Of a DNA stretch of 64,000 bases, positions 38,201-50,200 are shown one piece after another. Source of the stretch: Amphiura filiformis. Lineage: Eukaryota; Echinodermata; Ophiuroidea; Amphilepidida; Amphiuridae. Both the position numbers and the translations under genes were made by a program. The notes beneath the pieces were generated by a model, which was not told the origin of the DNA, ran no database searches, and worked only from the letters and a program-made list of their open reading frames with translations. The stretch is from the NCBI RefSeq assembly GCF_039555335.1, contig NC_092640.1, positions 33,659,887 through 33,723,886 of the forward strand, read 5' to 3'. The stretch's first letter is position 1, and each line of letters starts with the position of its first letter.

Positions 38201-41200
38201 GATTATTCCCTCTCATTTGTATCATTATCATTTGTTCTTGTGCAAAGATTGGTGGATAAAAATGTTTAAATGCATGCTTGAACCATATTTTGTACTTTGT
38301 TCTCAAAATTACAAAAAAATTAGCGTAGCAGGCTGACGATATGTCATCTCGTGTTTGTCATCTTGTGTATTGTTACTTACCGTCATTGTCATCGTCCGTA
38401 TCACATGCGTCACCTTCTGCATCATCGCCATTGTTGGCCTGATCAGGATTGGGTTCAAATTGACAGTTATCAAACGAATCCAACACACCTGTGTATGGAG
38501 ATAAAAAATTGCAGCGATTGACAAAATCGTTCTGATTAATTATTTTACATCATAAAATATTTGTAATCGTTTTATGAATTCGCCAGCGAAGTGGTTTCGT
38601 AACTCCCTGGTAACTGGATCAGGCACCTTTTGGAACTGGTAGTACAAACCATAGATTTTGTGTTGCGATCATTTTGATCATGGTGCGGTACTCAAAAGCA
38701 TGATCCAGTTGACATAGTGATAATCGGATTACACGTAACACTTCGCTAGCGAATTATAGTACTTAATAACGAAGACATGTTCGTCTGTCTCCTATTCGTG
38801 ATTGTCTTAGCTAACGTCATTCAGCGCGTTTATAGTAAATATACCGAGTTTTGAGTATACTTTATACGATCATCCTTGTATATATACCGAAACTCTTGCT
38901 GTTTATAGTAGCGTTGTTGCGGCTCCCGTATGCTTATGCACCGTAGATTTTGATGAATAGACTGACGGTTAAAAGTCAATGAGCTGTATAATTTGAAGTA
39001 CTCAACCTGCGTGACACACCACGAAGAGCGTGCTGATATAAATCAATAAATCCCACTTGAAATCGAATCCAAAGTCTATACACATAACAATGAGAGGGTT
39101 TGTGCATCGATGCATATATAATAGTAGGTTTAATATTTCAAAGCCTCTTCAATGAGGGCGGTGACTTGTGATTAACAAGGTCCATCATCATCGCGGAGCA
39201 GAAGGCCTGGGAAGATTTTGAATATAGGGAGAGGTGGGGGGGGCAATTGTTTTGAGCCTGTTCCGAGACGCGACATGCTGAAGGGGGTTGGTGCGGGAGG
39301 GCGGGTTTTGAAATGCATACATGTTAACCTAAAATCAATTACATTATAAATTATACTAAAATTGTGAATTTGACCTTAAAATACAATACAATACAAAAAA
39401 AATTGAATACCTTCAAATTATGAATTTTACCTTGAAATTGTGAATTTGGTCTTAAAATTATGAACTTTACCCTTAAAATTAAGAATTTTACCCTAGATTA
39501 ATGGGAAGGGGCCTAGGGTACTTGGCCCCACCAAAATTATTTCCTCCACCCCCCCTGCGGAGTTGATTTGATTATATATATATATGTAGGTTCTTGTCCT
39601 GGCCTTGGAAAGCAAAATAAATTCTATACCTCTCTCCTCAAATATTTCCGGCAAAGGGTGGCCTTATCCTTATCTCACCCTCTCTCAGGCTCCTCTCAAG
39701 GAGAGGGGAGGTAGCAGGCGGCGCCATAAATTTCTCTTTCGGGGATAGGGGCAAAGTGAATTTAAACAATGGCGGGCGAGTATTTTTTTCGGGGCATGGG
39801 GAGGGGGCTAAATCAACAAATTTTCTCCCATGTCACCCCCACCCCCGCGGCGCCACCTGTATGTGTTTGTTTAAATGAGGTATTTTTTTTAATCTCAATT
39901 TCTATTGTACTAAGTAAAAACCGAAGGGGTGATATAGGGCTGATTATATCGGCCTTTGAAGTGGTCAGGCGCCCTCTCTATTTCTCTCATCATAATGCTC
40001 TCTCTCCCTTTCTTCTCTCTCCCACATACGACCCTAATCAACCCACCCTGTCTCTCTCATTCCTCTCACCTCCACTCTCTCCTCTCCTGGGAGCGAACTT
40101 ACAAGTAGGCCTACGTCTCGTGTGGACACACTCGCAAGTTACTTTCGAAATTAAACGAACATGTAAACACACCCACTTCTATAGGATTCGGTGAATGACC
40201 GCTAAGGTACCTCTTTTGTTAGTATGCTAATTCTCCTTTGTTAGTTACCGTACGTTTGACTGTTCTGGATAAAGGATATGACCGGAACCATGACTACTCG
40301 GTACCTTCATTGTTATGTATCACGGGTACCATGGCTACTAGGTACCTCCTTTGTTAACATGCTAATTCTCCTTTGTTAGATACCGTACATTTGATTGTTC
40401 TGGATAAAGGATGACCGGAACCATGGCTACTCCGTGCCTTCATTGTTATGTATCACGGGTACCATGGCTACTAGGTACGTCCTTTGTTAATATGCTAATT
40501 CTCCTTTGTTAGATACCGTACATTTGATTGTTCTGGATAAAGGATGACCGGAACCATGACTACTCCGTGCCTTCATTGTTAGTTTCCGTAAAGGATTAGA
40601 GAGCGCAAACCGCTTGTTATGCTAATTCTCTTCATTGTTTGTTACGGAACGGGTTACTCACCTTTGGTAAAGGTTTAAACTCAGTCGCTACGCTATCGCG
40701 ACGATTGATTGACTTTTATTGAATAAAATCGCTGTTCCAAAGGCGACTGGGTGTGAACCTTTACCTAAGGTGTGTAACCTGTACGGTAAAACAATGAAGA
40801 GAATTAGCATAACACTGAGCGGGCTTGCGCAGCTGAGCAGTCTCTCTAATCTCTTACGCAAATTAACCATATCAGTGGTGGGGTGGGGAGGTGGGGAATG
40901 TTGGGGGGAGGCAGTGGCGGCGACAGCCATTTTCGGGGGTACAAGGGTGGGGAGGGGGCAAAGTGAATTTCAGGGGGTGGGTAGAATCAACCCATTTTGC
41001 GCAAAAATGGAGTAAAAAGTCTTTTTTATCTCATTTTCTGGTTGTTTATTGTACCAAACGAAAACAAACGGGGTTATGTGAGTTGATTTATAATTTGGCT
41101 TCTTCAAACAAGATTTGCACATCAATTTATCTTTTTAAATAGAATTCAGCATGCTGCCAAATACTGATATAATAGGCTTATTATACTGTCATTGGAAGTG

Positions 41201-44200
41201 GTCAGGCGCCCTCTCTCTCTCTCTCTCCATGCGAGTATTTGGGGGGGGGGGGGGGGCTTTGGGGGCGCCAGCCCCCGGGGTCAAAGTAAGGGCGGCCAAA
41301 AGAAGGGGCGGCGGAAGAAGAAGGGGCGGCAAAAGGAAGAAGGGCGGCAAAATTATTATTATCACTATTTGAACCAACTCGATATTATGAGTTCTAATAA
41401 CAAAACTTGAAAGGTATTTCAGTGGAAGTGGTGCCGCAATTGGGAATTTGATCCAATTTTCCCCTTCCCCTCTTCACCTGTCCCTCATCTCCCGGTCCTT
41501 TCTCACCCCACCCTCCCTTTCTTCTCTCTCCACACACACACACACCCTCTTTCCCTAGGCGGGGGCGGGGCTGACCGCCTTTGATTGAAGTTACCAACTA
41601 CAATGGCAGAGTCCGCTTCCCTCCTGTAACATTAATTCTTCCTCCTCTCCCAGTCCATCCCCTTTCCTTATCTGCTCTCTCTCCTTTCTTCTCTCTCCCA
41701 CATATGGCCCCAATCCACCCACCCCGTCTCTCTCATCCCTCTCACCTCCACTCGCTCCTCTCCCGGGAGTGAACTTACAAGTAGGCCTACGTCTCGTGTG
41801 GACACACTCGCAAGTTACTTTCGAAATTAAACGAATATGTAAACACACCCACTTCTCTGGGATTAGGTGAATGACCGCTAAGGTACCTCTTTTGTTAGTA
41901 TGCTAATTCTCCTTTGTTAGTTACCGTACGTTTGATTGTTCTGGATAAAGGATATGACCGGAACCATGACTACTCGGTACCTCATTGTTATGTATCACGG
42001 GTACCATGGCTACTAGGTACCTCCTTTGTTAACATGCTAATTCTCCTTTGTTAGATACCGTACATTTGATTGTTCTGGATAAAGGATGACCGGAACCATG
42101 GCTACTCCGTGCCTTCATTGTTATGTATCACGGGTACCATGGCTACTAGGTACGTCCTTTGTTAATATGCTAATTCTCCTTTGTTAGATACCGTACATTT
42201 GATTGTTCTGGATAAAGGATGACCGGAACCATGACTACTCCGTGCCTTCATTGTTAGTTTCCGTAAAGGATTAGAGAGCGCAAACCGCTTGTTATGCTAA
42301 TTCTCTTCATTGTTTGTTACGGAACAGGTTACTCACCTTAGGTAAAGGTTTAAACTCAGTCGCTACGCTATCGGGACGATTGATTGACTTTTATTGAATA
42401 AAATCGCTGTTCCAAAGGCGACTGGGTGTAAACCTTTACCTAAGGTGTGTAACCTGTACGGTAAAACAATGAAGAGAATTAGCATAACACTGAGTGGGCT
42501 TGCGCAGCTGAGCAGTCTCTAATCCTTACGGTAACTAACCATATCAGTGGTGGGGTGGGGGAGGTGGGGAATGTTGGGGGGGGGGGGAGGCAGTGGCGGC
42601 GACAGCCATTTTTCGGGGGTACAAGGGTGAGGAGGGGGCAAAGTGAATTTCTGGGGGGTGGGTAGAATCAACCCATTTTGCGCAAAAATGGAGCAAAAAG
42701 TCTTTTTTATCTCACTTTCTGGTTGTTTATTGTACCAAACGAAAACAAACGGGGTTATGTGAGTTGATTTATAATTTGGCTTCTTTAAACAAGATTTGCA
42801 CATCAATTTATCTTTTTAAATAGAATTCAGCATGCTGCCAAATACTGATATATATAGGGCTTATTATACTGCCATTGAAGTGGTCAGGCGCCCTCTCTCT
42901 CTCTCTCCATGCGAGTATTGGGGGGGCTTTGGGGGGTCAAGGTAGGGGCGGCCAAAAAGAAGGGGCGGCGGAAGAAGGGGCAGCAAAATGAAGAAGGGGC
43001 GGCAAAAAGAATTAGTAAATTTTTGCTCTTCACTTTTTCAAACCACCTTTTCGGGCTGTTGAGGAAGGGGCGCCAAAATTTTCTTCAGCTCCCCGGGATA
43101 GGGGCGGCCACGGTACGCCACTGATCTCTCTCTCTCTCTCTCTCATGATAATAATAACTATTTGGGCCCCCGCCCCCTAGTGCAAGGAAAAAGGAGGAAA
43201 AAAAAGGAAAAAAAAAAAAAAAAGAGAGGAGAGAGAGAGAGAGAGGGAGGGGGGAGGAGAGGAGGGACAGAGAGATGGGGAATCCATACGATATGCAATA
43301 CCATACGATTATTATCAATAAGTCTGGCAAAAGTGTCTATTTGGGCCCCCCCAAGTGCAGGAATATTTGGTGGATTTGGGCCCCCGCAACATACAGGCTT
43401 CCCCCCCCCCCTGGAAAAAAATCACAGCTACGCCGCTGTGTCTCCCCGTCAGTCCACTAAAAGACCGTCAGTCAGAACCATCGTCAGTCAGAACCACCGT
43501 CAGTCAGAACCACCGTCAGTCAGAACTTTGTTTAGGGTTCGGGTTAGATTTTTAAAAAAAATCGGATTGACAGTGGTTCGGACTGACGGTGTTTCGGTTT
43601 GACGGGGTGTAGGCCTACCCAACAAATTAAACTTTGAGGAACCTATGAGAATGATGCGGACATGTGTGGAGATGAGATGAGATGAGAGGAAAGGCGAAGA
43701 AAAGAGATCGAGGACAGCTGAGGAGGACAGGATAGGAGCGGGGCGATTATTTTTTCGTACATCATAATTAGGCCTATATATTTGTAACGCATGTGGTAAA
43801 ATCAGTTGATTTTTCAGACAATTTAATTTAATTTTTTCAGGCTGAGTTTGCTTTAAATATTTCGTGTTTGATTATGAAAAACGGAACAAATTTTCAAATA
43901 TGTAGGCCCTATGATGTATGAAAAAAAATCGCGAGCGGAGCAGGGAAAGGCCCGGCCGGGAGACGACAGGAGGCAAAAAGTGGAAGGAAAGAAAGTTATC
44001 AGATTGGGTGTTCCCAATTTCATCACTATCACCAAAATACCCTATTTTATAAAAACTCGCCCCGAATCCAACATTTAAAAAATTATTATGGGCAATGAGG
44101 ACGCTAGACCAATTCAAACATCGGTGTCTATCAAACCTTGAAACCTAACAGATATAGTGGACAGCACCCACCCAGCTCTTTAAGGTTAGCCGAGAGTTTT

Positions 44201-47200
44201 TCATGCGCTTGATTTCAGAGGGGCGTAAGTTCATAACAGAAACAGCCATGCAGAAAATGAACAAGCGTACTGGGACGTACATGTAGGCTTACTTACAATA
44301 GAATATTGATCCACGGTCAAGACATGAAACTTGGCTTAGCTCGCGGCTTAGCTCGTGCCCGGAGCTCGTGAGTCGGGGCGGGCGGGGGGTTACATGAGGG
44401 GCGACATGCCGGGTCGGATGCCGGGGGAGGGTACAAGCCATTTTCGGCAATTTTCATAAGGATTTTATAAATTTTAAAATTGATTGGGGCACTTCGTCAA
44501 GCTACGCCCTGGAAAATGTGTTGATTTTGAATTTATAGCCTTGATATCTTTGATGAAATTAATCAATGCTGCTATTCCCCTGATTACAATGTAATAGGGT
44601 ACAACAATAACATCAACAACAATATCAAAAAGCAAAATCGAATTTGGGAAGAATATTCAAAAAGACAGACTTAGCAGGCCTACAAATTTCTGAATTATAT
44701 AAAGTGAAAAACAATCAATCACGATTCACTGCAGTCAGCGAATCAATCAAATAAAACTAAAAAGAAAGGAGCAAGAAAGAATAAAGAAATAGTGAAAAAG
44801 AGAAAGAAAGAGAGAGAGAGAGAGAAAGAAAAAGAACGAAAAAGAAAGTAAGAAAGAAAAAGAAAGGAAAAAGAAAGAAAGAAATGAAAAAAAAAATGAA
44901 AAAAAAAAAAGAGAAAGAAAAGAGGAAGGAAGTAAAAATGAGAAAAGAGAGAAAAAAAGGAAAGGAAATTCAGCCACATGGGGACTCGAACCCACAAAAA
45001 TTCTTCATAACAGATTCCCAGTCCAACGCTCTATCCACTGGACCATACGTCAGCTTACGCAATTTCTTATTCTCGAAGCGGATATGTAACTATAATTTGA
45101 TGTAATTACTTGATTACAATCGCGTCCGCACAATGGCTCTTAGAATAAACACGCATGTCGGCGCTGAAATTTTGAACGAACTGATGGAGGAAAACCCTCG
45201 TTTTTTGCAATACTAGCTTCAATTTGGAGTGAAAATCAAATGGGATAGCAATTGGCAGAATGTTGAGAAATAATGTAGGTATTCAGATGTCTAAATTAAC
45301 GCCCCGTTATCAAGATATCGATAATTTCACAAAACAGTTTTTTCTCAGACAAGATTCTCGAAAATGTTCCCCAAAACGGGCTTTTTAAATTTGATCGGTA
45401 CTGTATTTGGTTCTTCCCCATGGCAACATTATTTCTTTAATCGATTTGTAGTACAATACAAAAAGGAGAAAACAATCACTCGGCGTGGTTTTATACGGAG
45501 CGAACATTTGAAAAAAACTGCATGGAACGTGTTTTTGATCTTGTGAACATGGTGCGTAAAAATGATTTAAACGAAGAATTTTCAAACGGATTCTAAAATT
45601 TTTTATAAACACACAAAAATAATGTAAAGATACATCAATGCACCAACATTTGACTCACTGCGATATTTGATTGCTGAGAAAACGCGGTTTTAGAGAACAA
45701 CTTTATACGTCTTTTATACGTTTTTTATACGTTTCTTCGTGTAACCTTAATTGATGTATGAGGCACAACTTTCAGAGTCGCATTAAAGACTTCACGGTAG
45801 GATTTATTGATTGATATCAGCCTGCATTCGTGGTGCGTCACGCACGTGGAGCTACTTTAAATTTTACGGCTGATTGACTTTTAACCGTAAGTATATTCAT
45901 CAAAATCTACGGTGCATATGCATACGGGAGCCGCAACAACGCTAGTGAGACGCAGTTATCGCACAAATTATATACAAACTAATATTACCGTACACTTGCA
46001 ATGACCCTGAGGTCACACGGGGAATGTGTAAATATTGTGGCGCGTTCAACAGTATGATCATAACGGCGAACATGTAGCTTCTATTTTGATAACTCTTCGG
46101 GATGAGAAGTGTTACGAATGTCTCGCGCGCATCCTACGCATCATCAAGAAGCTGCTACTTCCGGTAATACAGCATACAATTTATCCTCGTGCGTTTATAG
46201 TGCAAATATCTCGCGCCAATATCCTTCGGTTGAGAAGGATATCGATATGCGGTACATACAAATACGGCTAGTGTTTATAGTGAGCAAATTTCCGGATAAT
46301 TTCTGACCGGATAGAAAATATACCGCAATATACCGCACATCTGCTCCCACTATAAACATCTTGGTATGACACAATTTACCTCCGTGATTATAATCGTTAC
46401 ATCACATCGAGGGCTTATGGCCAGAACCACCTATGTCCATTTTGTTTTCTCAATTACAGGTTACTCATTTCGGTAACAAATAGACGGTTAAGTCTGCCCT
46501 CCATGTAAGTGACTTTGGGGTATATGCATGGTCACTTGCGTGTAACTGACTGTTTAAGTGACCATGCATATACCCCAAAGCTACTTGCATTTATTATGAA
46601 GGTCATAATTAACCGTCCATTTGTTGCCGAAATGAATAACATGTAATTGAGAAAACAAATGGACATAGGCGGTACTGGCTCTAAGCCCTCGACATAATCG
46701 TCTATTATGACACTTGTTACTGTCACTATCAGCCAGATTACATATGCCACCTTGTATATCATATTCATCTTAAACACTTGCTTACTTATCGTCATTATTG
46801 TCACCCTGCAAATAATCTTCTGCTATTACACTGTTACCTACCGTCATTGGCATCATCCACATCACATATGTCACCTTGTGCACCTTCTTCTACTATAACA
46901 CTACTACAGTCAGTCTACTCTGAAGTAGAAAGTACAGACGCGGACGCACACATTGTGCCGACTTTGAAGGCACGCATACCTGCAGCAATGACGCAGCACT
47001 ACGCACTGTTAACGCGTTGTATACGCGCGCGTTGTCTCTTTGTACTTCAGAGTGGACAAACTGTACCTACTATCATTGTCATCGCCCAGATCAAATACGC
47101 CACATTTGTAATCATCTCCTATTATGGCATGTAACAGTGCAGAATGTTGACGGGGGATCCATACCCTTTTCAGGATGTTTCTTGTTTGGAAAATTCAGAT

Positions 47201-50200
47201 AAATTCAAAATTACGATTAATTCTGAATTCACGATTTCGGATTCCGATCCCTTTCACAAACGGCTATTGCCGAATCATTCCGAGTCATTCATCGGGAACA
47301 ATAGAAATGCGAAAAGATGCAATCTCGACCAATCACAGCTCGGGATTTGTGTGGGCTGATGCTTGGGAACTTCCGATAAAAACTGTAGCGCGTGCTCAGG
47401 GAGAATTCATCTGAATTTTCCAAACAAGAACATCCTGAAAAAGGTATCCCCATCAACATTCTGCACCGTTACAGGCACTTGATACTTTCCGTCATTGTCA
47501 TCATCCAAATCACATACAGGGTGTCCCATAAAACAATACCGGTTGAATGAATTCAGACATATGCATCGGAATGAAATAAAATTTAAGAATCCGCGCGTAG
47601 CTTATTATATTGTGTATCATTATACACAACAAAGTTTTTTGAATTCGGTTATCTGGTTGCGAAGAAATTATTTCATAATGTGAGCACCAATGAAATTCAT
47701 TCCAAATTTCATCATCAGGTGTTTTTTTTTTCATACTCGCTCACCCCTTCCTAAAATTTTTTGTATCTCGTTAAATTAATTAGTCCTCGTTTCTATTTCA
47801 TAACCCGACAGTGTTATGTTATTCATGCTTTTACTGAAGATGAACAATCTGAATATAACTTCTGATTTTTTTTCACATTGATACACAGTGGTTGAATTAT
47901 AAGACACTTAAAATAAGCAACACTTTGTCCGAGAATACTTTGATTTGCAAAGAACATTTAAGCCAAGAAAGACAATGATTAAGTGCTTGCAGCTTTACGT
48001 GTGATTTAAATTTTGCATTACCGTTTCTAGGAAATATTCCAAAAACAATGTGCGAGAAACCTTTACCTTTTTAGCCAGCTGGAATTTTTATGCAATAATT
48101 CTTTATGTAATAATTATATCAACATTAGCGAAAAAAAGATATTTAAAAGTACCGAGCAACAGCTTACATGCAAGCTTTCATTTTTAATATTGTGTTGAAT
48201 TTTCACATTGAACAAACCGTAATTATATATTTTGCAAGAAACATATTGTTTAAGAAAAACGAATAGGATTTCACCAAACAAAATATAAAGCCCATTGACA
48301 TGTTAATGCTCTGCGTGCTAGCCATGCGCTTCAATGGAAAAAGTTCAAGTTTTGAAATATTTTCTCACAATACCAAGAGCTATCTTAAGAACTACTGGAT
48401 CAATACTAGGCGTGTTTGTACTCATTTTAATGCATTTTTCATGCTGATTCCAAATATTGTTATGTCATGAAAATTTACATTTCTGAAATTTTTGAATTTA
48501 AAAAAAAAAGATTGAAACTTGTCGTCTGCAGTCGACACCCGCGTGAAGAGAGTTAAAAACTAGTGTGCATTGTGTTAAATGATCTTTCAAACTGGGAATG
48601 AATGAAGAGAATTGGCACATGAGGTATGTAATCGCTCATTTCTTCGCAATCAGTCAATCGATTCAAATAAAATTAACATATAAGATGGGATACACGCTTT
48701 TTAAAATTCTTGATTATGTTTGCCTATTTCTCAACTTATGTCCAAATTCATTCACCAGGTATTTTTTTCTGGGACACCCTGTATGTCACCTTGTGCATAA
48801 TGTTCGTCTACTAAAGGTCCGTTCATACTACCACCGCATTTGCGATGCGTTGCTTTGCGATGCCGATATATCGATTACTTTTGCCGCAACTCAACGCAAC
48901 TCGTCGCATTTCCAGGTTAAAATGTATTTAACTTTATTGCGATATCGCAATGCAGTAGATGCGGTGCGACAACGCACCGCATCGCAAAGCAACGCATCGC
49001 AAATGCGGTGGTAGTATGAACGGACCTTAAGACACTTGTAACTTACCGTCATTATCATCATCCGGATCACATGCGTCACCTTGTGTATCACCATCTTCAT
49101 AATTCTGATCATTGTTGGCCTGGTCACGATTGGGAACAAATGGACAGTTATCGCGATCATCTGGTACGCCTGGATTGTAGGAACAAACAAGAAACTATAT
49201 TAATGTAGCTAAATCGTTAAAACGTTAGACTATTTGGCGCCACAGTGGTTAGCGGCAATCTGTAGGCTAAATATGCAGACATGTGGGTTTGACATAGCGC
49301 TATCCCGGGCAGGGGGACACTCCCACTTTGGAAGCAGGGGCGTAGCAAGAGCTTCGGGCCCATGGGCAGGGAGCAGTGTGGGGGCCCTTTTAACATCTCC
49401 TTTATCAGCCCTATCCCTAACCCACTTAATTTTCACTTTTGCCCGGGGCCCCTGAACCCTCGGGGGCCCATGGACTTCTTCCACCCTGTCTCCCTCTTGC
49501 TACGCCCCTGTTTGGAAGTGACGCCTATGTAGTGCCGTTAAGACCCACCTTTCAGCCCCGCTGTCACCCACAGATCCCATATTTTTTATGATCACATGCT
49601 TCGTCACTCAAAGACCCATTATTTTTCCTTTGGGTCTGTCACCCAAAGACCATTCTTTATCTAACCAATAAGCCCAATCGCCATTCTAACTTCCGGTTTT
49701 TGAAAGCAGTTTTGGGACACTTTGACCTCTGACATATCGGGAAAATTGACATAATTATTATTATTTTTATTATTATTGTCATTATATTGATCATTAAAAT
49801 ATTAAATAATTAGAAATAAAATACTAATATTTGTTATATTTGTTCTAATTATTGTAAAACATTTTACATTATATTTTGTACGTACAAAAACCCAATATTT
49901 ATGAATTTTCTGAAAGGTCAAAGGACAAAGTGTCCCAAAACTGCAAAAACTGTCCTACAATGCATTGCAAACTTCCAATGCCGATTTGGCTTATTGAACA
50001 GCAACGTTACTTATTTTGAAATAACAAAGTCAATTGAAGACATTTAGAGCTAGAAATTGAATTTTCGAGGCTCTCACCCAAAGACCCCAGTTAAAAGTCA
50101 TATTCATACTCAATGCCCCTAATTTATATCGATCCAAACGGTCCGTCTGTCACCCAATGACCCCATATTTTGTACATTTTGCTTTCACCGAATGCCAAAA

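Noticed and set aside
39769..40194. 141-codon open frame
   Set aside because: Spans CT-rich low complexity and the start of the 1.7-kb duplication; no domain and no splice context.
44743..45105. Lys/Glu- or Phe-rich open frames
   Set aside because: Composition artefact of a 210-bp purine tract.
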